DNA of 64,000 nucleotides from a bacterium (GTDB lineage: Bacteria; CAIWAD01): NCBI GenBank assembly GCA_030429345.1, contig JAUIFJ010000008.1:62001-126000 (forward strand), written 5' to 3'. The notes under the pieces were generated by a model. That model was not told the DNA's origin, ran no database searches, and saw only the letters and a list, made by a program, of their open reading frames with translations. A program made the translations under genes and the position numbers. Below are positions 25,901 through 34,463 of this stretch, piece after piece (position 1 is the first letter of the stretch; each line of letters opens with the position of its first letter).

Positions 25901-27417
25901 CTTTCGCCGTCGACAGCCTGGGAAGCGCCGTATACGGCGGCCACGGCACCTGGCTGCAGGGCGAAGCCCTGATGATCAGCCTGCAGGGCGATGATCCGCA
26001 GACGCCGCAGCGCGACGGTTTCGCCGAGGGCGACAGCCTCGTCCTGCGCGTCTGGGATCCGCGGCGGCAGGACGAGGCCCGCGAGCTGATCGCGACGAGT
26101 CTCTCAGGCCCGATGCGCTTTACGGCCGGCGCGACCACGAGCCTGGGCTGGCTCGCCGCCCTCGAGCCGCGCAGCCGCGAGCTGCCCCTTCCCGGCGGCT
26201 GGAGCACGGTCTCGACCAACCTGCTGATTGAGGAAACGCGCATCGACAGCCTGCTTGCCGGCCTGGGAGACAACCTGACCGTGCTCAGCGACATCGAGGG
26301 CCACTACCACTGGCCGGCCCAGGGCGTGAGCCAGGTCGAATACTGGGATCCCCTGCAGGCCTACCAGCTCAAGGTGGAACAGGCGGCGCTGCTCGCCTTC
26401 TCCGGCCTGGAGATCGTTCCGGAGGCGGATCCGCGTCCGGTGGCCGCGGGGTGGAACCTGCTGGCCTATCCCCGTGTCACAGAACTGCCCGTCGCGGGCG
26501 TGCTCGAGACGATCCTGCCGACCATGGTGCTGGCCCAGGCGGCGGACGGCACACAGTACTGGCCCGCCGAGGGAGTCAACACGCTGGGCGTGCTGCTGCC
26601 CGGCGAGGGCTACCGCTTCTTCCTCAGCGAGGCCGACACCATCGTCTGGCCCGCCGACGAGCCTGCCGGCAGCCTGGCCGCCCAGGCGACGGCCGTCGTC
26701 AAGCCGCGTGTCGCTTCCAAGGGCGAGCTGCAGCAACAGGGCGGACACGCCCTGCGGCGCGTGGACAGCGGCACGAGCTTCTACTCCGTGGATCACAAGC
26801 GCACCGGCGCTTCGGCCCTGCTCCTGCTGCAGGGGCTGGACGGACACGAAAGCGCCGAAGTCGCCCTCAAGACCCCCGACGGCCGCGTGATCTCGGCGGC
26901 TCCCGTCGAGAGCGGCCAGGCGGTGCTCACCGCCTGGGGCGACGACTTCACCACGCCGCAGCACACCGAAGGCGCGCGCGCCGGCGAGGAGCTGCTGGCC
27001 TTCCTCTACGATCCCGCCACGGGCCTGGAAGAGGAGCTGCGGCTGGACGCGTTGCAGGACGCGCTCAGCGGCCGCGCGCTGGCGGAGAACCGCCTGTTCT
27101 ACGCCAACCGCCGCGTCTGGAAGGCCCGGGGCAGCGCCGCGGGCGGCCTGCCGTCGCGCTTCGCGCTGCGCGCCAACTACCCCAATCCCTTCAATCCCGA
27201 AACGACGATCCAGTTCGACCTGCCGGTCGAGGCGGCGGTGCGCCTTTCGGTCTACAACCTGGTCGGCCAGCGTGTGACGACCCTGGTCAGCGGCGAATTG
27301 CCGGCGGGCCGCCACAGCGTGCCCTTCCGCGCCGGGACCCTGGCCAGCGGCCTGTACCTCTACCGGATCGAGTGCGAAGGCTTCCGTGAAACACGCAAGA
27401 TGATGCTGCTTAAATAG
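19990..27417 (+). CDS. giant secreted surface protein: Gly-rich region, CSPG/cadherin-like repeats, LamG domain, type IX sorting domain
   Basis: A 2475-aa protein with a Sec signal peptide (hydrophobic to about residue 27, GSATA-Y). In order: a beta region; a glycine-rich tract (about 115-430); three Asp/Asn-rich calcium-loop-like repeats with paired Cys (DCNGNGIFDPADI, DCDANGALDACEI, DCNGNNVLDSCDQ; about 630-715); a CSPG-type repeat (about 730-830); a LamG/concanavalin-like domain (about 845-1045); several more CSPG-type repeats, each with a HDGSE-like loop; two cadherin/Ig-like domains (about 1750-1925); beta modules with GDDPQTP and GDDFTTP; and a C-terminal FlgD-Ig/type IX sorting domain starting NYPNPFNPETT. 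The architecture suggests a calcium-binding adhesin or sheath protein. First gene of a four-gene operon. Confidence 0.85.
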   Translation: MSLLRPLRRAFAWAALGMFGLAGSATAYTITINSSNGTITGDGDGNSSALYGQPFTTSFSNNTRYFYFSDDVHFLPNDTVIGTGGYLISLRVNGNVDIPSNTYLTVNASGRTPGPGGGYGGYRGSGGSGGLGGLPGGGGSGGCCCENSGYEGGGSGSSGGSGTNGNSGYSGNAGGAGSPGFNSIGSAGSGGYGGGGGSGGSGGSGGSGGSGGSSSNGCAPGDGGDGGDGGNGGTGHSGSSGGPGTGGQNNGGNSFGMLTGGNGGGAGGGGGGGGGGGGPGGGGGGGEGGCWECWWETSSGPNGNGGYYWDGGRAYGGWGGHSGYNGGGGGGGLEIYCRGRLAFNGSMQSRGGNTSGRGGETADTPGHEPGRLYGEDERQGQESLDEGGQRHTWYGGQGGSPGNWGQGGSSGAAGSGGGGSGGTLKLVASVIESSGGSIDTRGGTGGVHSGGNGRFFYSNDHIVGSISQQNTTSATLDGLQGDNPFTPGDTPYIPEITASPAPYGFVDLEPTDLADSFPGVMLKRIAPGHGDWFTSPFNGYHMILLVNFLDVTLELPHLGVGANAAELRGMNGNWPTQGSNTVSLPPNSVYATLVPQGTNTQYRFDFDYQGQGYERFTNNALASGDTLEIRIDCNGNGIFDPADILSGFSTDCDGDNAPDDCEILASPELDCDANGALDACEILADGELDCNGNNVLDSCDQAEGLLHDENSNAVYDECEASPQLLVNTGLTGIEGGESPITESELLWQDGDGDLIGMTLTQLPAFGQLRLDGQALAIGSAFDMNDLAAGSLSYAHSGGEDPLPGTSDSFLYTASDGLPREGEFAFFIDVTPVNEAPRAAFGGSFLFNEGPVLEAEGAVSSGISGSLSLELRVRPEAPQGVQVFAGALVDHDPGETTSQFALLRAADGRAMALLSANGTSTQLFSAAPLPDGEWSHLALVYDHLNGLGVLLVDGVQQPGLLGDVGSLDNVSHAFRLGGYRDAGDQPMARYTGALDDVRLWGQALESSVIDAQRRGPLAPDHPALASLKHYWPCEEVSGTRSEDFAPGYLDGAQDADLLLPEGGALFASFPESAHYTSEEDADLHLRLAGLDLEETLDGAALDVELILPPQFGSMQEEDAGLNLFRYTPQGNLSDTQDSLAYRLVDSEGLASDTASVTITLVAVNDAPFLASLDTLRLLPAGEETILAEQLSYSDPDNSATDLSYTLTAAPEGATLWLENTALGVDDSFSQLDIDEGRMRLEHDSTAVFVNDLHFTLGDGAGALLEDQVFPVRTFSGPLPVFNSGAVLAEGDTTVIASGLLLCADLDTPADQVLYTVASAPLHGTLWLEEAARLQTRGRGLRLAHERHDRRPLREQREAIGEGGQFSQADIDAGLLWYIHDGSEQHSDTLAVFAYDEADTTQTLSFPFVITAVNDAPLLSVADTAYVDEAELHALSAEISASDPDTDEEQLLYTVTALPLWGELQRGGQPLSAGQSFSQTELGANEVVYAHGGERYSRRDSLALSLSDGEAPPQDLFLPIEIALLNDLPYLVLNTGLSLDEAGSVPLTAAELAIADSNESADELRFLLQQPPANGELREDQTPINASFSQQQLDLGQLSYNHDGSETLADSLVLRYTDGIDTMAVFTLPIQVAAVNDAPVLEVLDSLIVSEGGTRTLSSQQLRSSDADNTSAELAYTITASVSQGELRLGGAPLGLGDSFSQAQVDAALLVYQHNGSEVLEDALVLDLSDGELGLTGLQLPISATGVNDPPVFLATLADTTIAEQDSLLFTFVAQDSETALPQFSLLESVENAGIDAGSGLFRFAPGWFQAGSYPFTVRVSDEDGAFLDAAFTVTVSNSNRAPAFVIQPADTVLEASATLELSLSAEDADLESLGFSLLEGPVEVLLDENSGFLSYTPGYDAAGWPQTIRLAVSDGELADTTAFSVYPYVDAPAQWNVIQPSAGMAEHLLELPADAVLRLGREPFLNGHLLGAFAVDSLGSAVYGGHGTWLQGEALMISLQGDDPQTPQRDGFAEGDSLVLRVWDPRRQDEARELIATSLSGPMRFTAGATTSLGWLAALEPRSRELPLPGGWSTVSTNLLIEETRIDSLLAGLGDNLTVLSDIEGHYHWPAQGVSQVEYWDPLQAYQLKVEQAALLAFSGLEIVPEADPRPVAAGWNLLAYPRVTELPVAGVLETILPTMVLAQAADGTQYWPAEGVNTLGVLLPGEGYRFFLSEADTIVWPADEPAGSLAAQATAVVKPRVASKGELQQQGGHALRRVDSGTSFYSVDHKRTGASALLLLQGLDGHESAEVALKTPDGRVISAAPVESGQAVLTAWGDDFTTPQHTEGARAGEELLAFLYDPATGLEEELRLDALQDALSGRALAENRLFYANRRVWKARGSAAGGLPSRFALRANYPNPFNPETTIQFDLPVEAAVRLSVYNLVGQRVTTLVSGELPAGRHSVPFRAGTLASGLYLYRIECEGFRETRKMMLLK
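20328..21280 (+). repeat. glycine-codon low-complexity tract inside the giant surface gene
   Basis: About 950 bases dominated by GGC/GGA/GGT codons, including near-perfect tandem copies of a 9-base unit GGCGGATCC around 20575-20625 and long GGCGGCGGA runs around 20780-20850. The protein reads as poly-Gly broken by Ser, Asn, Tyr and a few Cys and Trp (CCCENSGYEGG, GGCWECWWETSSG). Such DNA is prone to slippage and assembly error, so repeat number may vary. Confidence 0.8.
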
Positions 27418-27427
27418 GACACACCGG

Positions 27428-30400
27428 ATGATCAGCACCCTGCGCGGCTTTGCCCGCGGAACGGGACTCGCAGTATTCCTGGCCCTTGCGGCGCAGGCTC
27501 AGCAGACCCCTTTCCACTTCGACTGTGCCACTGCCACCGGCCGCCACGCGGGCCTGGCGGTGCCGGCGGGCATCAACCCGACGATTTCCGGCGTTCCGCT
27601 CGCGCCGGGCGACGAGATCGGCGTCTTCGGCGCGAGCAGCGGCGTCTGCGGCGGCGCCGGCGTCTGGACCGGCTTCAACCTGGTGATCACGCTCTGGGGC
27701 GACGATCCCCTGACACCGGAGCTCGACGGTCTCGAGGACGCCGAGGGCCTCTCCTATCGCGTCTGGCGCGAGGGCACGGACACGGAGTACAGCGATGTCA
27801 GCGTGAGCTACACGCAGGGCAACGGCTTCTATGAAGAGAACGGCCTCTATGTGCTCGGCGAGCTCTATGTGGAAGCGACGCTGGCCACCGCGCCCGAGCT
27901 GATCTTTCCCGCCGAGGACGACACGGTCTACACCGGCACGCCGCTGCTGCAGTGGACAGCCATCGGCGGCAGCTTCCAGCCGGCCTACGAAGTCCGCGTC
28001 AGCGAAATCCTCGAGAGCCAGGCGCCCGAAGAGGCCCTCGACGGCAACACGCCCCTGCTCGAGCTGGAGGATCTCTTCGCCACTTCCCTGCTCTACCCGG
28101 AGGATGCGCTGGAGCTCGAGAGCGGTTCGTCCTACGCCTGGCAGGTGCGGGCGGTGGACGACAACGGCAATGCCGCCGCCGAGAACGAAGGTTACAGCGC
28201 CGTCGGCCGCTTCCACTACCTGGACGCCGGTTCGGGAGGCGAAGTGCTCAACGAGGCCGCCCTGGGGGGCGTCATCCGTGATTTCCACGACGACCAGCTC
28301 CTCGACGGGGCGCAGATCCTGTATACGCGGCTGGAGATGGCGAACGGGCAGCTCCAGGAGGTGCCGGGCAGCGAACAGCTCCGCGTCAGCGGCGGCGACG
28401 GTTCCTTCCTCTTCGAGAGCGTAGAGGACCAGAGCTGGTTCCGCCTGGCGGTGAGCCATCCCGGCCACGAGGAGCAGCTGCTGCAGGGACCCCAGTACTA
28501 CCTCGAAGGGGACCGGGAAGGCCTGCTGGTCCTGCTGCAGCCTCTCGGCGGAAGCCTGCAGGGGCGCATCGAGCGCCCTTCGGGAGGCGCGCCGGTCCAG
28601 GGGGCGCGGGTCGAGCTCAGCCGCGAGGGCCAGGTGCTGCGTCTCCAGGAGACCGGGCCCAACGGCGTCTTCGCCTTCGAGAACCTGCCGCCTTCCGACG
28701 CCTACAGCCTCCAGGTATCACGCAGCGGCTGGACGAGCGCCTCGCGAGAGGAGATCACGCTGGCGGGCGGACAGGGGCGCGATCTCGGCGTCTTCTCCAT
28801 CCGGCCCCTGCGCGCCCGCATCCGCGCCACCCTGCTGGGACCGGGGAACGCCCCGGTCGTCGGCGCCGAGGTGCGCGTCTACGCGGGCCAGGGCCTGGTG
28901 CTGGACCCGGGCGCTATCGGCTCGGGCAGCCTGCCGGAGGGCACCCTGCTGGCCGGGCCGCTTCCGACCGGCAGCGAGGGCAGCTGCCTGGTGCCCGACC
29001 TGCCGCTCAATGCTCTCGACGATCCCGAGGACAGCCACGTGGTCTTCGTCAGCGCCCAGGGCCTGTACGACAGCTGGAGTCCCGCGCGCCTGGTCAACGA
29101 CGGCGAAACCTACGAGATCGAGCTGCAGAGCGAGGCCGCGTCGGCCCTGCTCTACGGCACCTTGAGTTCCAGCGCCGGCACGGCCGTCAACGGCGCGCAG
29201 GTCGTGCTCTGGCAGGGGGACACGCCCCTAGCGACGGCGACGACCAGCCCGGACGGCAGCTGGTCCCTGCCGAACCTGGAAGGCGGTGCCGGTCTGCGCC
29301 TGGACGCGGTACGCATCGGCCTGCAACGGCTCGTGCTCGCCGAAGAGCTGGACCTGGGCCCGGGCGACCAGCTCGAATTCGACGGCGTGATGCAGGCCGC
29401 CCTGGCGGAACTGGGCGGCAGCGTGAGCGGTCCACTGGGCGAAGCCCTGGAAGGCGTGCAGATCCAGCAGGTGGGCGGCGACGGCGCGCAGACGCAGAGC
29501 GACGGCAACGGCTCCTTCAGCCTGCTGCTTCCCGCGGGTCCGGCGCAGCTGCTGCTGACGAAGGCGGGCCATGTGGATCTTCCCGTTTCCCTCGACCTGC
29601 CTGTCGGGCCGACGGAGCGCGAGTTCACGCTGCCCCTGCTGGGCGGGGAACTCCAGCTGACAGTCGTGCGCGCCGGCAGTGGCGAGGCCCTGTCCGGTGC
29701 GCGGGTATCCCTGGACGGCGGCGCCTTCCAGGCCTGCAATGCGCAGGGCGTATACGCCCGGCCCGCGCTTTCCGCCGGCCTGCACGAACTGCGCGTCCGC
29801 GGACCGCAGGGCGCGGACTTCCTGGAAGTGCAGACGACCCTCCAGCTGGAAGCCGGCAGCTCTCTTTTCACTACGGTCCAGCTGCAGGCGGCGGCCCGCC
29901 TCTCGGGCATCGCCCTCTCGCCGGGCGCTTCCGGCGCGCAGCCTCTGCGCGAGGTCCGTGTCACAGTCGAGGGCTACCCGGCCTTCGAGGCGCAGACGGG
30001 CAACAATGGCGCCTGGGAACTGCGAAACCTGCCGACCGGCGTGCCGCTGCTCGTCACCGGCAGCCGGGGAGGCTACCAGAGCGCTTTCGCCGAGAACATC
30101 GTGCTCCAGCCGGGCGAGAACCGCGGAGGCGTCGAGCTGCTCCTGGCGCAGCAGACCCTCGAAAGCCTGCACGGCTTCAATGTCGCCATCGAGAGCAGCC
30201 TGACCCTGGCCAGCGGCGTGACACGCTACACGGGGCACCTGGTCGACGTGCCGGAGAACGATGTGATCCGCCTGGCCAATCCGGAGGTGGAGCTCGGTTT
30301 CGCCGTCGAGGTCGGACCCGACGGCAACGTGCTCGACGAAGCGGTTGCCCTGATGCCGGTGAATGCGCAGGTACGCGTCTACAATTTCCGCTGCCGGATG

Positions 30401-32329
30401 GACGGCATCACCTTGCGGCTCGACGGGGAGAGCGGCGTCGGGAAGCTGGACGGGGAGATCCTGGTCGAGAACATCGTCGCCCAGCAGATCCCCAACAGCG
30501 AATGGATCCAGGAACGCATCAGCGCCGATACGGCGCCGGCGATCTGGGCCGACGGCGAGCACCGCGGCGAAGAGGATCTTGTCACACAGCGCGGACCGGG
30601 CGAGGTCCGCATCTGGGGCATGGCCTTCGCCAACGGGGACGAATTCGGCACGCTCAACGGGGACGGCCTGACCTATCCCTCTTTCGAGGTCAGCTTCTCC
30701 GAGGTCACGGTCGGCGTCGACAGCCTGACCTTCGGCGCCGACGAGGACGGCAGCCTGCACATCGCCGCCCTGACGATCTCCAGCGATCCGCCCCTGACCG
30801 TCAACCTGGGATCCTTCGCCCTGACCGTCAGTTCCGGGGGCATCGACGAGGAGGGCTTCTTCGCCGACGGCAACGTGCTGCTGACCTCCCTGGAGAACCG
30901 CCAGTACGATTTCGAGGGATTGCGCTTCAGCACCAGCGGTGAGTTCCTGGGCGTCACGATCACGCCGGGCAACGAGGAGGCGGAAGAGATCGAGATCCAC
31001 TCGGCCACCGTGACCCTGGCCGAGATCTCGCTGATCCAGGAGAACGGCCTCTTCACCTTCTCATTCGCCGGCGAACTGGAAATGGAAGCCTTCGACGATC
31101 CCATCGAGATCGAGGAACTGAAGTACACGGAGAACGGCGACTTCTCGCTCGTGCTCTGCATGAACATGGACGCCAGCTTCAAGGGCGTGCTGACCATCAC
31201 CCTGACCGGGATCGAGCTCTCGAGAACGCAGGAAGAGGGTGTATACTGGGCGATCGAAGGCAACCTGCACTTCGAGATTCCCAACCTGGCGATCCAGACC
31301 GGCGACATCAGCATCGACTCCGACGGCAGCGTGACCATGGACGAGATCTCGATCCACTTCGAGGCCGGGGCGGTCACGGTGGACCTGCATTTCGCCTGGA
31401 GCGACGAGGAGTTCAGCGGCGAAGGGATGCTGCGCGTGCTGCCGACCTTCGAGGTTGCCGCCGAGTTCCGTTATGCCAGTTCGACGAGCTGGTACATTCG
31501 GATCACGGCCGGCGTGCACATCCCGCTGGGGCCGGTGACCATCGTCAGCGTCTCCGGCTCGCTGGGCCGCGAGGGCGAAAGCTGGATCTTCGGCTTCGGC
31601 GGAGGGGTCACAGTCGCCAATGCCGACCGCGCGATCCGCCTGGATGTCTTCGTCGAGGTCACCACGACCAACGAGGGCCCGCTGATCCACGGCACGGCGG
31701 ATGTCACGGTGGCCAACTCGATCAACGCCGGACACGCGGACATCCTCTGGGACAGCCCCAACAGCACCTTCACCGGCACCCTGGACATGGTCTTCGAGAA
31801 GGGGCCGGTCCTGGTCGAGGCCCAGGTCGTGATCGCCGTCGGGCCGGGCTTCTGGTTCTTCGGCGGCACGGTGGAAGTCAACATCGCCGACTTCATCGAG
31901 GGCCAGGGCGAGGCCTGGATCGCGCACAACTACCAGGGCAGGAACGGCATCCACGCCTCCGGCGGCATGGGCTATGAGGCCAGCGGCGATCTCTGGTCCC
32001 TCGACATGGGCTTCCAGGCGCAACTCGACGTGGACTGGTCGGGCAACTTCTCCGGCAGCATGGACATTTGGGCCAACGGCTCCTTTGATCTGGAAGTGGC
32101 CGGCGCCGCGGCGGAATTCGCCATGGGCGGCACGGTCAGCGGCAACGACAGCTACTTCGCCTGCAGCGCCTATGCATCGGTTTCCCTGCGAGGCTACTGG
32201 TGGAGCTGCGACCGGGACAACGACTGCTGGACCTACTGCTTCCCGACGGGCGGCGTGGTCTGCATCTCGGCCGGAGTTAACGGCAGCTACGACAGCCGCA
32301 GCGGCTGGGACTTCAGCGTCGACCTGTAA
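27428..32329 (+). CDS. large secreted multi-domain protein with carboxypeptidase-regulatory-like repeats
   Basis: A 1633-aa protein with a signal peptide (LAVFLALAAQAQQ, cleavage near residue 25). Residues about 30-140 form a module also present in the preceding protein (GDEIGVFGASSGVCGGAGVW ... WGDDPLTPELDGL). A FnIII-like domain (about 155-265) is followed by about seven carboxypeptidase-regulatory-like repeats (about 270-910), recognisable by patterns like 'GARVELS...G.F.F.NLP'. The remaining about 720 residues are beta-rich, acidic and repetitive, with a Cys/Trp-rich end (YWWSCDRDNDCWTYC). No sorting domain is seen at the C-terminus. It starts 10 bases after the giant protein, so co-expression is likely. 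Role unknown; probably extracellular or outer-surface. Confidence 0.75.
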   Translation: MISTLRGFARGTGLAVFLALAAQAQQTPFHFDCATATGRHAGLAVPAGINPTISGVPLAPGDEIGVFGASSGVCGGAGVWTGFNLVITLWGDDPLTPELDGLEDAEGLSYRVWREGTDTEYSDVSVSYTQGNGFYEENGLYVLGELYVEATLATAPELIFPAEDDTVYTGTPLLQWTAIGGSFQPAYEVRVSEILESQAPEEALDGNTPLLELEDLFATSLLYPEDALELESGSSYAWQVRAVDDNGNAAAENEGYSAVGRFHYLDAGSGGEVLNEAALGGVIRDFHDDQLLDGAQILYTRLEMANGQLQEVPGSEQLRVSGGDGSFLFESVEDQSWFRLAVSHPGHEEQLLQGPQYYLEGDREGLLVLLQPLGGSLQGRIERPSGGAPVQGARVELSREGQVLRLQETGPNGVFAFENLPPSDAYSLQVSRSGWTSASREEITLAGGQGRDLGVFSIRPLRARIRATLLGPGNAPVVGAEVRVYAGQGLVLDPGAIGSGSLPEGTLLAGPLPTGSEGSCLVPDLPLNALDDPEDSHVVFVSAQGLYDSWSPARLVNDGETYEIELQSEAASALLYGTLSSSAGTAVNGAQVVLWQGDTPLATATTSPDGSWSLPNLEGGAGLRLDAVRIGLQRLVLAEELDLGPGDQLEFDGVMQAALAELGGSVSGPLGEALEGVQIQQVGGDGAQTQSDGNGSFSLLLPAGPAQLLLTKAGHVDLPVSLDLPVGPTEREFTLPLLGGELQLTVVRAGSGEALSGARVSLDGGAFQACNAQGVYARPALSAGLHELRVRGPQGADFLEVQTTLQLEAGSSLFTTVQLQAAARLSGIALSPGASGAQPLREVRVTVEGYPAFEAQTGNNGAWELRNLPTGVPLLVTGSRGGYQSAFAENIVLQPGENRGGVELLLAQQTLESLHGFNVAIESSLTLASGVTRYTGHLVDVPENDVIRLANPEVELGFAVEVGPDGNVLDEAVALMPVNAQVRVYNFRCRMDGITLRLDGESGVGKLDGEILVENIVAQQIPNSEWIQERISADTAPAIWADGEHRGEEDLVTQRGPGEVRIWGMAFANGDEFGTLNGDGLTYPSFEVSFSEVTVGVDSLTFGADEDGSLHIAALTISSDPPLTVNLGSFALTVSSGGIDEEGFFADGNVLLTSLENRQYDFEGLRFSTSGEFLGVTITPGNEEAEEIEIHSATVTLAEISLIQENGLFTFSFAGELEMEAFDDPIEIEELKYTENGDFSLVLCMNMDASFKGVLTITLTGIELSRTQEEGVYWAIEGNLHFEIPNLAIQTGDISIDSDGSVTMDEISIHFEAGAVTVDLHFAWSDEEFSGEGMLRVLPTFEVAAEFRYASSTSWYIRITAGVHIPLGPVTIVSVSGSLGREGESWIFGFGGGVTVANADRAIRLDVFVEVTTTNEGPLIHGTADVTVANSINAGHADILWDSPNSTFTGTLDMVFEKGPVLVEAQVVIAVGPGFWFFGGTVEVNIADFIEGQGEAWIAHNYQGRNGIHASGGMGYEASGDLWSLDMGFQAQLDVDWSGNFSGSMDIWANGSFDLEVAGAAAEFAMGGTVSGNDSYFACSAYASVSLRGYWWSCDRDNDCWTYCFPTGGVVCISAGVNGSYDSRSGWDFSVDL

Positions 32330-32350
32330 TACAAGGATGATGGAACAGGC

Positions 32351-34450
32351 ATGATTCACAGAACACGGATGGCCGCCCTGCTGGCCACAATGCTGCTGGC
32401 CCTGGCCTGGAGCGGGCCGGCGGCCGCCCAGTCGCTCGACGGAGGACTACCGCTGGACGAGGAGCTGCGCGCGACGCCGATCTGGGGGCCGCGGGGCGTG
32501 ATCGTCGTGCTCAGCGGATTCAGCATGTCGGGCCTCGATCCGGCCGCGGGCTTCCATGTCTACCGCGACGAGGGCCGCGGCTTCCGGCGCATCACCGATC
32601 GCGGCGGCCTGCGCGCCCTGGGCGACGAGCAGGAGATGATCCGCGTGATCGGCCGGAGACGCATCGAGCGCCTCGTGAGACAACTGGACCTGGACCCGGC
32701 CCGAGGCCAGGAGGAACTCTTCCGCGCCTTCCGGCAGAGGGAGGAGCAGCTCTTCGTCTGGGCCACCCTGGATCCCGCCCTGATGGAGGCCCTCGGCGTG
32801 CTCTACCGGGACGAAGAGGCACGGGACGCGGGCGCCACGGTCCGCTACCTGGCCACGGTGATCGGGGCCGACGGCCGCGAAGAGCGCCGCGGCATTGCCG
32901 GCGAGGTGCAGGTCGGCGTACCGGCCATGCCGCTGCGCAGCCCGCGCATAACGGACATCGAGCTGCGGCAGAACTCCGCCCGCATCCGCTGGGAGGCCGA
33001 CCCCGAAGACCGCGCCTCGCTGGGCTTCAATGTATACCGAGGCCCCGACGCCGAAGGGCCCTGGCAGAAGCTGAACGGCAGCCTCCTGCTGCTGATGAGC
33101 GTGGGCGGCGGCCTGCCGACCGCGGGAAGCTTCACGGACTCCACCTTGAGCATGGACCGCGCCTGGCACTACCGTGTGACCGGGCAGGACTTCGCCGGCA
33201 ACGAGAGCGCCCCCGCCGAGGCGCCGCCGGTTCTCCCCGTGGACACGCAGGCGCCGGCGCAGCCCGTCGGCGTGCGGGTGGACACGGCGGCCGAAGGCAT
33301 CCTGCTGGTCTGGCCCAGCGAGGCCCTGGCCGACCTGGCGGGCTACCGCGTCGAACGGCGCACGAAGGACTCCCTCGTAGAGGACTTCTCCTCCCTGACC
33401 GAGAGCCTGCTGGCGCCCGCGGGGCAGGACAGCAACCGCTTCGTGGACCGCTCGGCGCAGCCCGGCCGCACCTACGAGTACCGGCTGCAGGCCTTCGACG
33501 CGGCGGGCAATGCCAGTCCGTATACGGTGGCCTTCGACGGTCTCTTCCGCAGCACGGCCCCGCTGCTCCCGCCGGGCAACCTTCGCGCCGGAGCCGCCGG
33601 GCGCGCCATCCGGCTGGACTGGGAGCCGGGCCCCTCCGGCAGCGCCACGGACCTGGCGGGGTATCACATCTTCCGCAGCCTGTCCATCGGCGGCGACAAG
33701 GCGCAGGTCTCCCACCTGATTGACCCGGACACCCTGTTCTTCGTTGACGAAGACGCCGCGCTCTCCCCCGAGGGCAGCTACTGGTATACCGTGCGCAGCG
33801 TCAATTTCGAAGGCGTGATGAGCGCCGACTCGCGCCCGGTGGCCGCCTCGCCGGAAGGCGTGATCCTGCCCGATCCGCCGACGCAGGTGCGGATCACGCA
33901 GGCCGAGCACGCTCTGCGCCTCTTCTGGGGCGGTCTCGGCGACCGGCGCATCGCCGGCTTCCATGTTGAACGCATGGTCCGCGACGGCGCGGGCCCCGGA
34001 CCATGGCAACGCCTGACGACGGAAGCGCTGTCCCGCGAGCAGACCAACTACCGCGACGCCGGCGCCGCGCCCGGAGTCGACTACAGCTACCGCATTCTCA
34101 GCGTAGACCGCGAGGGAAATCCCGGTCCGCCGAGCGCGGTGATGGACGGACGCGTTTTCGTGCCGGCGCCGCCCGCTCCAGGCAATCTGCGGATCCATGC
34201 CGAGGCCGGGGCGCTGGTCCTGCAGTGGGATCCGCTGATCGGCGTGGAAGGCACGCTGACCCGCGTATACCGCCGCCGCGAGGACCAGGCCGAAAGCCGG
34301 CTGCTGGACAGCGTGCCCTTCGGGGAGAGCCGCTTTCGTGATACGGACGTGCAGGGCGGCGTGCGCTATCTCTACAGCCTGCGCAGCCTCTCGGCCGGCG
34401 GCAAGGAAGGCGAAGGCTCGGCCGAAGTGGATTACCGCCTGCGGAACTGA
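32351..34450 (+). CDS. secreted fibronectin type III repeat protein
   Basis: A 699-aa protein with a signal peptide (MAALLATMLLALAWSGPAAAQ). After a 200-residue N-terminal part containing two VYRDE motifs and a helical Arg/Glu-rich stretch, about five FnIII domains follow. They are recognisable by repeated 'I.L.W.P......GY.V.R' and 'Y.Y.V...D..GN.S' patterns (FNVYRGPDAEGPWQKL, GYRVERRTKDS, GYHIFRSLS, FHVERMVRDG, TRVYRRRED). There is no sorting domain or membrane anchor, so it is likely periplasmic or part of a surface complex. It begins 21 bases after the 1633-aa gene and ends 13 bases before the lipoprotein gene. Confidence 0.78.
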   Translation: MIHRTRMAALLATMLLALAWSGPAAAQSLDGGLPLDEELRATPIWGPRGVIVVLSGFSMSGLDPAAGFHVYRDEGRGFRRITDRGGLRALGDEQEMIRVIGRRRIERLVRQLDLDPARGQEELFRAFRQREEQLFVWATLDPALMEALGVLYRDEEARDAGATVRYLATVIGADGREERRGIAGEVQVGVPAMPLRSPRITDIELRQNSARIRWEADPEDRASLGFNVYRGPDAEGPWQKLNGSLLLLMSVGGGLPTAGSFTDSTLSMDRAWHYRVTGQDFAGNESAPAEAPPVLPVDTQAPAQPVGVRVDTAAEGILLVWPSEALADLAGYRVERRTKDSLVEDFSSLTESLLAPAGQDSNRFVDRSAQPGRTYEYRLQAFDAAGNASPYTVAFDGLFRSTAPLLPPGNLRAGAAGRAIRLDWEPGPSGSATDLAGYHIFRSLSIGGDKAQVSHLIDPDTLFFVDEDAALSPEGSYWYTVRSVNFEGVMSADSRPVAASPEGVILPDPPTQVRITQAEHALRLFWGGLGDRRIAGFHVERMVRDGAGPGPWQRLTTEALSREQTNYRDAGAAPGVDYSYRILSVDREGNPGPPSAVMDGRVFVPAPPAPGNLRIHAEAGALVLQWDPLIGVEGTLTRVYRRREDQAESRLLDSVPFGESRFRDTDVQGGVRYLYSLRSLSAGGKEGEGSAEVDYRLRN

Positions 34451-34463
34451 TCTGGAGAGTTTC

